From the NCBI GenBank assembly GCA_013695705.1, contig JACCZX010000113.1, forward strand, positions 1 to 33,295: DNA of 33,295 nucleotides. The letters are read 5' to 3'. Below, piece by piece: positions 18,993-28,648 of the stretch. The notes below the pieces were generated by a model. It searched no databases. It was not told the origin of the DNA and worked only from the letters and a program-made list of their open reading frames with translations. This DNA is from Burkholderiaceae bacterium. GTDB lineage: Bacteria; Pseudomonadota; Gammaproteobacteria; Burkholderiales; Burkholderiaceae_F. Each line of letters opens with the position of its first letter. Positions within the stretch are counted from its first letter, which is position 1. Position numbers and translations under genes: made by a program.

Positions 18993-20951
18993 ATGACCCC
19001 ACTTTCGTCCAGCTTTGAGCAGTACGGCAACTGGCGTGATTCGCTGGCCACGGAGATCATGCAGCTGCGCCAGTGGCTGGAACAAGCACAGATCCTCGAC
19101 GCTGACGCGGCGCGGCGCATCGACGTCGCGCTCGAACGCCTGGCGCAAGACAAGCTCGTGATCGCATTCGTCGCCGAATTTTCGCGCGGCAAATCAGAGT
19201 TGATCAACGCGATTTTCTTTGCCGATTATGGCAAGCGCATCCTGCCGTCGTCGGCCGGCCGCACCACGATGTGCCCGACCGAGCTGCTGTATGACGAGAC
19301 ACTGCCGCCGTGCATTCGCGCGCTGCCGATCGAAACGCGCGGGCGCCACGGTTCGACCACCGACTTCAAGCGGCTGGGCGCCGAATGGCAGGTGTTCCCG
19401 CTCGACACGCAATCAGCAGACGGCATGCTCGAAGCGTTCAAGATCGTAGCCGAGACTTGTCGCGTGCCGATCGCCGAAGCAAAAAGCTACGGCCTTTATG
19501 ACGCCGACGACCCGGATCAGGCGGTCGCGGTCGATAAAAGCGGTCGGATCGAAATTTCGAAGTGGCGCCATGCGGTAATTAATTTTCCGCATCCGCTGCT
19601 GAAGCATGGTCTGGTAATTCTTGATACTCCAGGCTTGAATGCGATCGGCACCGAGCCCGAGTTGACGTTGTCACTTCTGCCAAACGCGCATGCGGTGTTG
19701 TTCGTGCTAGCCGCTGATACGGGCGTGACCAAGAGCGATCTCGACGTCTGGCGGCATGTGGTCGGCGACGCCGGCCATCGTAATCACATTGCGGTGCTGA
19801 ACAAGATCGACGGATTGTGGGACGCTCTTAAAACCCCAGGCGAACTGGAAAGGGAACTGCGCCGTCAGGTCGCGACCGTGGCGGCGACGCTCGATCTCGA
19901 TCCGATGCGCGTATTTCCGGTGTCGGCGCAAAAAGGCCTGGTGGCGAAAGTGCAGCGCGATGAGACGCTGCTGCAGGCAAGCCGGCTACCGTTGCTTGAA
20001 GAGGCGTTGATCGAGCTTCTGGTGCCCGCCAAGCAGAAAATCGTTCGCGACCAAACCGTGGCGGGTGTCGAACGGGTAGCGGGCGAGCTGCGCCAGACGC
20101 TGAACGCGCGCGAGCGCAATGTCATCGAGCAGTTGTACGAGCTGCGCTCGTTGCAGGGCAAGAATCACAGCTCGATCGAGCGCATGACGCAACGCGCGTT
20201 GTCCGAACAGCGCGAGTTCGAAGAAATCGTGCGCCGCATCGTCGCGGCACGATTGGTGCTGTCAAAGCTGTCCGAACAATTGCTCTCGGGCATGCGGGTC
20301 AGTGCATTGCGCGACCAGGTGGTGGCAACGCGTGACCGCATGAAGAAGAGCAAGCTGTCGCCCCAATTGTCGGTCGCGGTCAAGGATTACTTTGCGATGC
20401 TGCGCGACATGTTCCGGACGGCCAATGCGCGCACGCTCGAAATCGAGCAGATGATCCTTGGCGTGCAGCGGCGCTTTGCCGAGGATCTGGGGTGGAGCCT
20501 GTCGCCGCCGATGTCTTTTTCGCTTGATACCTACATTGCCGACCTGGAGCGCGCCGAGCACGCGTACAAATCGCAGTTTGGGGTGCTGGCCGTGCTGACC
20601 ACCGAAAAGTGGCGGCTAATGGAGCGCTTCTTCGACACCGTTGTGTCGAAATCGCGCGACGTATTCGCCGCCGGCGAGCGCGACACCGAGGCGTGGGTCA
20701 AGTCGCTGCTGCCGCCGATCGAAACGCAGGTGCGCGAGCAACGCAGCCAGCTCAAAAAACGTGCTGAATCGGCATCGAAGATTCGCGATGCGCAGGGCTC
20801 GCTCGATGAGCGTATTGCCGAGCTGGAAGAAGCACTGGAAGATGCGCAGAGCAAGCTCGCCGTGCTGAAGCGGTTGACCGATCGCATCCATCAGGCGGGC
20901 GCGCGTGCGCAGGTCGAAGAAAATTTTGACGAAGAGGCACTTGCCGCCTAG
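18993..20951 (+). CDS. Dynamin-like large GTPase
   Basis: P-loop AEFSRGKSELINAIF, PSSAGRTTMCPTELLYD (switch I), VILDTPGLNAIG (G3), AVLNKIDGLWD (G4), long helical/coiled-coil C-terminus, no obvious TM segment. Confidence 0.88.
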   Translation: MTPLSSSFEQYGNWRDSLATEIMQLRQWLEQAQILDADAARRIDVALERLAQDKLVIAFVAEFSRGKSELINAIFFADYGKRILPSSAGRTTMCPTELLYDETLPPCIRALPIETRGRHGSTTDFKRLGAEWQVFPLDTQSADGMLEAFKIVAETCRVPIAEAKSYGLYDADDPDQAVAVDKSGRIEISKWRHAVINFPHPLLKHGLVILDTPGLNAIGTEPELTLSLLPNAHAVLFVLAADTGVTKSDLDVWRHVVGDAGHRNHIAVLNKIDGLWDALKTPGELERELRRQVATVAATLDLDPMRVFPVSAQKGLVAKVQRDETLLQASRLPLLEEALIELLVPAKQKIVRDQTVAGVERVAGELRQTLNARERNVIEQLYELRSLQGKNHSSIERMTQRALSEQREFEEIVRRIVAARLVLSKLSEQLLSGMRVSALRDQVVATRDRMKKSKLSPQLSVAVKDYFAMLRDMFRTANARTLEIEQMILGVQRRFAEDLGWSLSPPMSFSLDTYIADLERAEHAYKSQFGVLAVLTTEKWRLMERFFDTVVSKSRDVFAAGERDTEAWVKSLLPPIETQVREQRSQLKKRAESASKIRDAQGSLDERIAELEEALEDAQSKLAVLKRLTDRIHQAGARAQVEENFDEEALAA

Positions 20952-20981
20952 GCAAGTAGCGAGCGAGCCGGACAGGCATCG

Positions 20982-22046
20982 TTGAATTTCGCCGAGCGCG
21001 TCATCGAGTGGCAGCAAGCGCACGGCCGGCACGATCTGCCGTGGCAGCGCACACGCGATCCGTACCGTATCTGGCTATCGGAAGTGATGCTGCAGCAGAC
21101 GCAGGTCGCGACCGTGACTGCCTACTACGAACGCTTCGTCGAATGCTTTGACGATGTCCAAGCGCTGGCAATGGCGCCGATCGAATCAGTGATGGAGCGC
21201 TGGGCCGGGCTCGGCTACTACTCACGAGCGCGCAATCTGCACCGTTGCGCACAACAAATTGTCGACCACCACGGCGGCGATTTTCCACGCAGCGTCGATG
21301 CCCTTGCGCGGTTGCCCGGCATCGGTCGCACCACGGCAGCGGCGATCGCTGCGCTGGCGTTCGGCCAGCGGGCCGCCATTCTCGATGGCAATGTAAAGCG
21401 CGTGCTCGCACGGCACATGGGCGTCGAGGGCTATCCGGGCAACCCTGCTGTTGAGCGCGACCTGTGGCAGCACGCCGATGCGTTGTTACCCGCCGTTGGC
21501 ATCGAGGCCTACACGCAGGGACTGATGGACCTCGGCGCCACTGTTTGCACACGCACTCACCCAATGTGCGACGAGTGCCCGGTCAATCGAACTTGCATCG
21601 CGCGGCGCGAACACGCAGTGGATCGGCTTCCGGCGCCGCGGCCGGTCAGATCAAAGCCAGTGCGAGCAGCCATCGTGCTCGTGCTGCGCGATGAAAGCGA
21701 CGCGGTGCTGCTGGAACCGCGCCCGCCGGCTGGCATCTGGGGAGGCCTTCTAAGCCTGCCGGAGTTCGATGCAGAAGCCACGCGCGAGGTAGTCGCAGCG
21801 CAAACGCGCGCACGCTACGGTTTGCATATCGCTATTAACGAAGTACTGCGCGAGGTGCGGCACGAGTTCACTCACTACACGTACCTGATGCGACCCTATG
21901 TCGCGCAAGTGATCTGCGCCTCAGCCGTTGCCGACTCATCGCTGCGCCGGATAACCGAACATGAATTCCAAAGCGCAGCGCTGCCCACGCCAATCCGTCG
22001 ACTATTGATGCAGCTGGCGAATTCGTCGCTTCCGCTCCTCGCATGA
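20982..22046 (+). CDS. mutY: A/G-specific adenine glycosylase
   Basis: RHDLPWQRTRDPYRIWLSEVMLQQTQVATV, LPGIGRTTAAAIAALAFGQRAAILDGNVKRVLAR, Fe-S Cys cluster CTRTHPMCDECPVNRTC, NUDIX-like C-terminal domain. TTG start. Confidence 0.97.
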   Translation: MNFAERVIEWQQAHGRHDLPWQRTRDPYRIWLSEVMLQQTQVATVTAYYERFVECFDDVQALAMAPIESVMERWAGLGYYSRARNLHRCAQQIVDHHGGDFPRSVDALARLPGIGRTTAAAIAALAFGQRAAILDGNVKRVLARHMGVEGYPGNPAVERDLWQHADALLPAVGIEAYTQGLMDLGATVCTRTHPMCDECPVNRTCIARREHAVDRLPAPRPVRSKPVRAAIVLVLRDESDAVLLEPRPPAGIWGGLLSLPEFDAEATREVVAAQTRARYGLHIAINEVLREVRHEFTHYTYLMRPYVAQVICASAVADSSLRRITEHEFQSAALPTPIRRLLMQLANSSLPLLA

Positions 22047-22051
22047 CCCCG

Positions 22052-22714
22052 CTACTTAAGCACGGAGTGCTGCTTTAGGTAGGTATGAACTATTTCAAGG
22101 CGCGTAGCGGCGTCGGTGAGCTCCATTAGCTTCTGTTTTGCCTTCAGTGGAACTGGCAGCACCTCACACAGACGATTTGAAACCCACGCCGACGATTCCA
22201 TTTGAAAAGGCCGTTCGAATGGTAGCTGCTCGCCTACAGGACTGGCGACGTCAGCCTCGCCGGTGCGACGCTTCTCGGCCAGTTGCGCACTCATGTCTTC
22301 GATGATGCGCGTTAAAAGATCGACGCACGGCCGGTGCTCGGCGGGGATTGGTTGATCATCGTCGGCTTCGATCAAATCGATCTCGCCGACGATCAACCCG
22401 TTTGCCTGCGTTGCGCTCGATAACAACTGAAAGCGATCGCCTCCAATGGTGCGAATCTGCAGCAGCCCAAGCTGTTGCATGTCCCATTCGGTGATGCGGG
22501 CCAGGCACCCTACGTCAGCGGGCGTCGCTCCATTGGAGCCCGTACTCTTGCCGTTGCCGACCATGCAAACGCCGAACGACGTTCCATTGCGCATGCAATC
22601 GCGCACCATGTCCATGTAGCGCGCCTCAAACACTCGAAGCGGAAGGACTCCCTGCGGGAACAGCACGGTGGACAGTGGAAACAGCGCCACGCGGGTAAGT
22701 GTTTCAGCCGACAT
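22052..22714 (-). CDS. LON peptidase substrate-binding domain protein
   Basis: RVALFPLSTVLFPQGVLPLRVFEARYMDMVRDCMRNGTSFGVCMV matches the Lon N-terminal domain; no ATPase or protease domain. Confidence 0.9.
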   Translation of the reverse strand: MSAETLTRVALFPLSTVLFPQGVLPLRVFEARYMDMVRDCMRNGTSFGVCMVGNGKSTGSNGATPADVGCLARITEWDMQQLGLLQIRTIGGDRFQLLSSATQANGLIVGEIDLIEADDDQPIPAEHRPCVDLLTRIIEDMSAQLAEKRRTGEADVASPVGEQLPFERPFQMESSAWVSNRLCEVLPVPLKAKQKLMELTDAATRLEIVHTYLKQHSVLK

Positions 22715-22725
22715 CCGCTGGTTCT

Positions 22726-23592
22726 TCAGGACGCCAGTGGCGCGATGCCGCGATGTCGCACCAGTATCGATTCGCGGCTTGCGAAGCCTTTTGCAAGCTG
22801 CTCAACGATGTAGACCGACCGATGGCGCCCGCCGGTGCAGCCGATCGCAACTGTGACGTAATGGCGATTCTCGGCAACGTAACTCGGCAGCCATTTTTCG
22901 ATGAACGTGGCGATGTCGTTGATCATGTCGTGCACTTGCGGCGCGGCGCGCAGGAACGCAGCAACCGCGTCGTCGCGTCCGGTCAGAGGCCGCAGTTGAA
23001 GGTCATAGTGAGGGTTGGGCAAGTTTCGTACGTCGAACACGAGGTCGGCTGCGACTGGGATGCCGTCCTTGAAGGCAAACGATTCGAACGACAACGTCAA
23101 ATTGGCGCGCGGCGAGTCAATGAACTGACGCACCCAGTGGCGCAGCAGATTGGGATGCAGCGCGCTGGTATCGATTGAATGGCCGATTTCGGCCAGTGGC
23201 GCGAGCAATTCGCGTTCCAGTGCGATTGCCTCCGTCACCGTGCTGACGCCGCCGCGCTCCAGATCCCGCGTTGCCATCGGGTGCCGCCGGCGCGTTTCCG
23301 AAAACCGCTGCACCAGGGCCGCGTCCGATGCGGTCAGAAACAGCACCCGCACATCGTGACCCAAGCTGCGCAGGCTCGAAATTTTCATCGGCACATCAGC
23401 AAGCGTTGCTTCACTGCGCGCATCGACCGACACGGCCACGTCGCGGTGTCCGGTGTCGTCAAGATACGAGCACAACTCGAGCAGGAACTGCGGCGGCAGG
23501 TTGTCGACGCAGTAGTAGCCGGCGTCTTCCAACAAGCGGATCGCCACCGACTTGCCGGAGCCGGACAATCCGGTGACGAGGACGATGCGCAT
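22726..23592 (-). CDS. rapZ: RNase adapter protein RapZ
   Basis: MRIVLVTGLSGSGKSVAIRLLEDAGYYCVDNLPPQFL; VTVAIGCTGGRHRSVYIVEQLA. Confidence 0.96.
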   Translation of the reverse strand: MRIVLVTGLSGSGKSVAIRLLEDAGYYCVDNLPPQFLLELCSYLDDTGHRDVAVSVDARSEATLADVPMKISSLRSLGHDVRVLFLTASDAALVQRFSETRRRHPMATRDLERGGVSTVTEAIALERELLAPLAEIGHSIDTSALHPNLLRHWVRQFIDSPRANLTLSFESFAFKDGIPVAADLVFDVRNLPNPHYDLQLRPLTGRDDAVAAFLRAAPQVHDMINDIATFIEKWLPSYVAENRHYVTVAIGCTGGRHRSVYIVEQLAKGFASRESILVRHRGIAPLAS

Positions 23593-23724
23593 TTGGGCTT
23601 CGCTGGGGAGGACGCGGCGATTGTTGCATGCGTGGCGTCCGGTGAGATTTGATATTGACCGCTGAGGAGCTGATGTTCAAGAAACCGCTTACTCGATGGC
23701 CGGATTTTTCTAGGCCGTGCAGAT

Positions 23725-23754
23725 CAAAAAAACGCCCCGTTAGCGGGGCGTTTC
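23725..23754 (-). terminator. Rho-independent terminator downstream of psiF-like gene
   Basis: AAACGCCCCG-(ctaa)-CGGGGCGTTT on the minus strand followed by a T run. Confidence 0.88.
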
Positions 23755-23776
23755 AGTTGCCTGCCTAAAACGCCCG

Positions 23777-24076
23777 CTAAGCAGACAGGCACTCCGACAT
23801 AAATTTCTTGCGCGCGTCCCCGGCCATCTTTTTTTCACCGGCCTGCTTGTTGCACGTAGTCATTTTGTCCTGCTGACTCGTCTTCTTTGCCGACAGGCAT
23901 TCGGACATAAATTTCTTGCGCGCATCGCCCTTCAGATCTTTGGCGCCCGCGTCTTTATTGCACGTCGCCATTTTTCCCTGCTGGGCAGTCATCTTTTCCG
24001 GCGCCGCCGTCTTGTCTTGCGCGACCGCAGCGAGCGGTAGAGCGATGCATGCAGCGATTACGAAATGCTTGAGCAT
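23777..24076 (-). CDS. psiF: PsiF-repeat family protein (two repeats), secreted
   Basis: Signal peptide MLKHFVIAACIALPLAAVAQ; two copies of (M.TCNK.AG.K...GDARKKFMSECLSA). Confidence 0.85.
   Translation of the reverse strand: MLKHFVIAACIALPLAAVAQDKTAAPEKMTAQQGKMATCNKDAGAKDLKGDARKKFMSECLSAKKTSQQDKMTTCNKQAGEKKMAGDARKKFMSECLSA
23796..23923. repeat. 20-bp exact direct repeat gacataaatttcttgcgcgc, 108-bp period, inside psiF
   Basis: Copies at 23796-23815 and 23904-23923; encodes the duplicated ARKKFMS segment. Confidence 0.85.
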
Positions 24077-24146
24077 GGTTGATCCCCTGTAATTGGCGCC
24101 GCTTTTGCAGCGGCGCAGTAATTAAACCACGGACGACGCGTCAGTT

Positions 24147-25073
24147 CTACCCGCTCATCTGCTGTTGCTGGCGATTTAGAAAGTCGCGCATCGTGTCGAT
24201 TCCGCGCAATTGCAAAATGGTGTTGCGCACTGCGGCTTCCGTCAGCACTGCGAGGTTGCGACCGGAGGCGACTGGTATCAGCAACTTGCGAACCGGTAAG
24301 CCAAGGACGTCTTCGGATTGCCCTTCGAGCGGCAGCCGTTCGAACGTGTCGGCGCCGCCATAGCGTCTCAGCTCGACGATCAACCTGAGCTTCATTTTTC
24401 GCCGCACCGCTGTTTCGCCGAATATGGCCTTGATGTCGAGCAATCCCAGGCCGCGCACTTCGAGCAAATTCGCCAGCAGATGTGGGCAGCGGCCTTCGAT
24501 GGTGTCGGGCGCAACGCGAGAAAAGTCGACGACGTCGTCGGCTACCAGGCCGTGGCCGCGACTGATCAGCTCGAGTCCGAGCTCGCTTTTACCGACGCTC
24601 GATTCTCCGGAGATCAACACGCCCATACCGAGTACGTCCATGAACACGCCGTGCATCGTGCAATGCTGGGCCAGCAATTTGGCGAAATAGATGCGAAGCA
24701 CTTCGATCACGGTGGCGGCAGGCAGCGGCGATCGCAGCATTGGTAGCCCAGTCTGATCGGCCATGATCTGCAGCGCTGCAGGCGGCGCTAGATTCTCGGC
24801 GATGATCAATCCGATCGGCCCGCCGGTAGTCAATTCACGAGCGTAATGTTGCCAGCGCGTCGCCTCCATTTCGCTGTAGTAACCAACTTCGGCATGGCCG
24901 AGGACATGCAGTCGAGCAGGGTGAATCGGATTCAGAAAGCCGACCAGATCGGGACTTGCCAGGCCCGCGGTGACGGGCGTAATCAACGGCTTGCTCGCAG
25001 CGGAAATTCCCGCCACCCATTCAAGTTTCAGCGCTTCTCGGTTTTCATCCAGTAGCGATTGAAACGTCGGCAT
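24147..25073 (-). CDS. hprK: HPr kinase/phosphorylase
   Basis: GVFMDVLGMGVLISGESSVGKSELGLELISRGHGLVADDVVDF, LEVRGLGLLDIKAIFGETAVR signature. Confidence 0.96.
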   Translation of the reverse strand: MPTFQSLLDENREALKLEWVAGISAASKPLITPVTAGLASPDLVGFLNPIHPARLHVLGHAEVGYYSEMEATRWQHYARELTTGGPIGLIIAENLAPPAALQIMADQTGLPMLRSPLPAATVIEVLRIYFAKLLAQHCTMHGVFMDVLGMGVLISGESSVGKSELGLELISRGHGLVADDVVDFSRVAPDTIEGRCPHLLANLLEVRGLGLLDIKAIFGETAVRRKMKLRLIVELRRYGGADTFERLPLEGQSEDVLGLPVRKLLIPVASGRNLAVLTEAAVRNTILQLRGIDTMRDFLNRQQQQMSG

Positions 25074-25123
25074 GATGCGAGGCTACGCCAGCTGATCAAA
25101 CGACGCCAGGCCGCACTCGGCTA

Positions 25124-25594
25124 TCAGGCAGCGGGACGGATTGATTCCCAGCTCGACAATGCCGCGTGCACCATCGTGGCGTCGGTCGCTGACATTAGAG
25201 CTTCGCGAAACGGTTTGTCGGAGAGCATCTGCGTCAACTCCGAAAGAATATCGAGGTGTTGCTGCGATGCCTGCTCGGGCACCAGCAAGAAAAACATCAG
25301 TGATACGGGCTGGCCGTCGGGCGCGTCGAATTGGATCGGTTCGGCCACCCTAACGAATGCCGCAATCGCTTCCTTCATGCCTTTGATACGGCCATGCGGA
25401 ATTGCAACGCCTTGGCCGAGACCAGTGGAGCCAAGCCGTTCGCGTGCGAACAAGCTGTCGAATACCTTTGAATGCGCTACCGCCTGATTATTTTCAAACA
25501 GCAGGCCGGCCTGCTCAAACGCGCGCTTCTTGCTTGAAGCGGGTAGGTCGAGCAGTACATTGGAGACAGGCAGGATGCGAGAAATAAGGTTCAT
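25124..25594 (-). CDS. ptsN: PTS IIA-like nitrogen regulatory protein PtsN (EIIA-Ntr)
   Basis: EIIA domain: LFARERLGSTGLGQGVAIPHGRIKGMKEAIAAFVRVAEPIQFDAPDGQPVSLMFFLLVPEQASQQHLDILSELTQML. Confidence 0.94.
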   Translation of the reverse strand: MNLISRILPVSNVLLDLPASSKKRAFEQAGLLFENNQAVAHSKVFDSLFARERLGSTGLGQGVAIPHGRIKGMKEAIAAFVRVAEPIQFDAPDGQPVSLMFFLLVPEQASQQHLDILSELTQMLSDKPFREALMSATDATMVHAALSSWESIRPAA

Positions 25595-25783
25595 GGGAAA
25601 GGGCGGAAAGACGAGACGAGGCTCGATGTTGCAAAGCGTAGAGGCTTCAAACGGCGACGATCAGGCGGGAAGAAACGAGTTCTGCTTCCTTTTTAACTTG
25701 GCTGTGTAGGGCGCCCGTCGATAGAAAGGCGCGGATGCTACACCGTCGTCAAGGCTTCTTCGGTTAGTAACCAAACGCACGAG

Positions 25784-26116
25784 CTACTGCGATTGTTGAC
25801 CCGCGGCCTGATGTTTTAGCGAGTCGGCGTGATGGTCCTTGACCTTGTCCTTGTGGCGAATGACCTGCCGGTCGAGCTTGTCGACCAGAGTGTCGATCGC
25901 GGCGTACATGTCGTCTTCGATTGCTTCTACATGAATGCTGTTGCCACGCACGTGCAGTGTGATTTCAGCACGGTGGCGCACTTTTTCGACGGTTAACTGC
26001 ACGCTGGCATCGATCACCTGATCAAAGTGCCGCTCGATGCGGGTGAGCTTGCCGGCGATGTGATTGCGCAGCGCTGCCGAGACTTCCATGTGGTTACCGT
26101 GAATCGTAAGGTTCAT
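25784..26116 (-). CDS. hpf: Ribosome hibernation-promoting factor HPF/YfiA family (short form)
   Basis: MNLTIHGNHMEVSAALRNHIAGKLTRIERHFDQVIDASVQLTVEK...YAAIDTLVDKLDRQVIRHKDKVKDH. Confidence 0.94.
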   Translation of the reverse strand: MNLTIHGNHMEVSAALRNHIAGKLTRIERHFDQVIDASVQLTVEKVRHRAEITLHVRGNSIHVEAIEDDMYAAIDTLVDKLDRQVIRHKDKVKDHHADSLKHQAAGQQSQ

Positions 26117-26142
26117 GCAATCCCCCGCTCATGAGTTCAACA

Positions 26143-26181
26143 CGTGATTTCGATGCGTGACTTCGATACGTGAGTGCGACA
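26143..26181. repeat. Imperfect 13-bp tandem repeat between hpf and rpoN
   Basis: CGTGATTTCGATG / CGTGACTTCGATA / CGTGAGTGCGACA, contiguous. Confidence 0.6.
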
Positions 26182-27693
26182 CTACAACGTCTTGCGCAGC
26201 GCTACGGACGGAATCTTCATTGCTTCGCGGTATTTTGCGACTGTGCGACGTGCGACAACAATGCCTTGTTCGCCCAGCAGTTCTGCGAGCTTGCTGTCCG
26301 AAAATGGAATGCGAATATCCTCAGCTCCAATCAGCTGCTTGATCAGTGCGCGGATCGCGGTGGATGACGCGGCACCCCCGGTTTCGGTTGCCACGTGACT
26401 GCCGAAAAAGTATTTGAGCTCAAAAATGCCGAACGGCGTTGCCATGTACTTGTGGGCGGTGACCCGGGAAATGGTCGATTCGTGGAGCTCGACAGTGTCT
26501 GCAATCTCGCGCAGGACCAACGGCCGCATCGCAATCGCACCGTGCGTGAAGAAGTTGTGCTGGCGATCGACAATCGCCTGCGATACTCGCAATATTGTCT
26601 CGAACCGCTGCTGAATGTTGCGGATCAACCAGCGCGCTTCCTGCACGCGGGTAGTCCATTTGCCGCGTTCGGCAGGGTCTGCTCCGAGCCGGGTTCTGTC
26701 CTTCTTCAGCACGTCGGCAAACGACTGGTTCACCCTCAAGCGGGGCATCACGTCCGGATTAAGCAACGCCGTCCAGCGATTTTTTACTTTGCGCACGAAC
26801 ACGTCGGCCACGATGTAGTCCGCACGATTATCGGCAAACGCTGTACCCGGACGCGGGTTCAAGGTGCGAATCAGCCGGTGCGCAGCGCGCAATTCTTCAT
26901 CGCTGCAGGCTAACGCTTTGCGCAACTTCGAGAACTCCCGCGCGGCCAGAAGTTGCAGGTGCTCTTGAACGATGCGGCGCGCCAGTGTGAAGATGGCCGC
27001 TGCAATATCGTGCCCATTTTTTGCAGGCGAGCGGGCTGATGCTCGTTCGAGCGCTTGCAGTTGCAGCAGCAGACATTCGGCAGCGTCGCGAGCGCCTACG
27101 CCGGTGGGCTCGAGGCTTTGCAGCAGGCGCAGCGCGGTCAGCAGTTCCTCCGGTTCGACGGTTGCTTCAGGCGGGCACATCGCGTGCAGTTCATCGAGTG
27201 TTGGATGCAGGTAGCCGTCGTCATCAAGCGCTTCGACCAGAAATTCGACCAGCGCACGATCTCGCGGCGACGCCTGGCACGCGATCTGCGCCCGCAAATG
27301 CTCGCGCAATGACAGCGTGGTGCCGGCCCAGTTGAGCGGGCTGCTGTCGTCCTCATCGGCGGCATCGCTGGTGCCACGCCACTCGATCAACGAATTGCCG
27401 TCCAACGGGCCATCTTGTCGATCGCCAGCGTCCGCTGGCGCGGGAGCGTCATGCCCGTTCAATAACTCGGGCGTCGCCACCGGCACATCGACTGCAATCG
27501 AACCGTCTGGTTTTACCCGCATTGCAAGGGCTTGCGGATCGTCGTCGCGCTCGAGCAGCGGGTTATCCGCCAACGCCTGGTCAAGCTCCTGATTAAGTTC
27601 GAGCGTCGACAGCTGCAGTAATCGGATCGACTGCTGCAACTGCGGTGTCAGCGCCAGATGCTGCGACAGCCTGAGCTGAAGACTGGGTTTCAT
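26182..27693 (-). CDS. rpoN: RNA polymerase sigma-54 factor RpoN
   Basis: [38 protein letters not shown]-terminus; C-terminal RpoN box [22 protein letters not shown]. Start at 27693 chosen over the longer ORF. Confidence 0.97.
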   Translation of the reverse strand: MKPSLQLRLSQHLALTPQLQQSIRLLQLSTLELNQELDQALADNPLLERDDDPQALAMRVKPDGSIAVDVPVATPELLNGHDAPAPADAGDRQDGPLDGNSLIEWRGTSDAADEDDSSPLNWAGTTLSLREHLRAQIACQASPRDRALVEFLVEALDDDGYLHPTLDELHAMCPPEATVEPEELLTALRLLQSLEPTGVGARDAAECLLLQLQALERASARSPAKNGHDIAAAIFTLARRIVQEHLQLLAAREFSKLRKALACSDEELRAAHRLIRTLNPRPGTAFADNRADYIVADVFVRKVKNRWTALLNPDVMPRLRVNQSFADVLKKDRTRLGADPAERGKWTTRVQEARWLIRNIQQRFETILRVSQAIVDRQHNFFTHGAIAMRPLVLREIADTVELHESTISRVTAHKYMATPFGIFELKYFFGSHVATETGGAASSTAIRALIKQLIGAEDIRIPFSDSKLAELLGEQGIVVARRTVAKYREAMKIPSVALRKTL

Positions 27694-27841
27694 ACCTTGC
27701 GTCGCTCGTGTACGCGAGCCTTCGGCTCGCACTTGCACTCGCGACGACTAGTCAGGCGCGCGGGCTTTGGGCGGCCGGGCGCTCGCGCGCGGAACAAAAG
27801 CAAGCAAATGACAACGCTCGGCATGCTCCACATGGTCGCAG

Positions 27842-28633
27842 CTACATCCGAAAGTGTTCGCCCAAATAGACCCGTCGAACGGTTTCGTTGCCGACGATCT
27901 CTTCGGGCCGACCGGCGGCCAGGACAACGCCTTCGTTAATGATGTAAGCGTGGTCACAAATACCAAGCGTCTCGCGCACGTTATGGTCGGTCATCAGCAC
28001 GCCGATGCCGCGCTCTTTTAGAAATCGAACAATGCGTTGAATTTCGAGCACTGCGATCGGATCGACGCCTGCAAAGGGTTCGTCGAGCAAGATAAAGCGC
28101 GGTCGCGAGGCCAGCGCGCGCGCTATTTCGACACGGCGCCGCTCACCACCGGAAAGCGAGAGTGCCGTATTGGTACGCAGATGAGCGATCTGCAGGTCGC
28201 CGAGCAAACCATCAAGGCGCTCCGAAATCTCCGATCGACGCAGCGGCCGGTTGTTTTGATCGACCTGCAGTTCCAACACCGCCCGAACGTTTTCTTCCAC
28301 CGTCATCTTGCGAAACACCGACGCTTCTTGCGGCAGGTAAGAAATTCCCATACGCGCGCGACGGTGGATCGGCAGATGTGAAATCGATACGCCATTTAAG
28401 GCAATCTGACCGTCGTCATGCGGCACCAATCCAACCACCATGTAAAAACACGTGGTCTTTCCCGCGCCGTTCGGTCCCAGCAGCCCCACAACTTCGCCGC
28501 TTTTCACGCTCAGCGAAACGTCTTTGACGACGGTGCGACTGCCGTAACGCTTCTGCAGATTTTCAACCACCAGCGTGTTGCGCTCAATCGATGATGCCTG
28601 CATCACGATTGGTTCGACCAGATCTGCCTCCAT
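27842..28633 (-). CDS. lptB: LPS export ABC transporter ATP-binding protein LptB
   Basis: GLLGPNGAGKTTCFYMVVGLV, LSLSGGERRRVEIARALA, FILLDEPFAGVDPIAV. Confidence 0.96.
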   Translation of the reverse strand: MEADLVEPIVMQASSIERNTLVVENLQKRYGSRTVVKDVSLSVKSGEVVGLLGPNGAGKTTCFYMVVGLVPHDDGQIALNGVSISHLPIHRRARMGISYLPQEASVFRKMTVEENVRAVLELQVDQNNRPLRRSEISERLDGLLGDLQIAHLRTNTALSLSGGERRRVEIARALASRPRFILLDEPFAGVDPIAVLEIQRIVRFLKERGIGVLMTDHNVRETLGICDHAYIINEGVVLAAGRPEEIVGNETVRRVYLGEHFRM

Positions 28634-28648
28634 GCGGTCGTTGAATTC

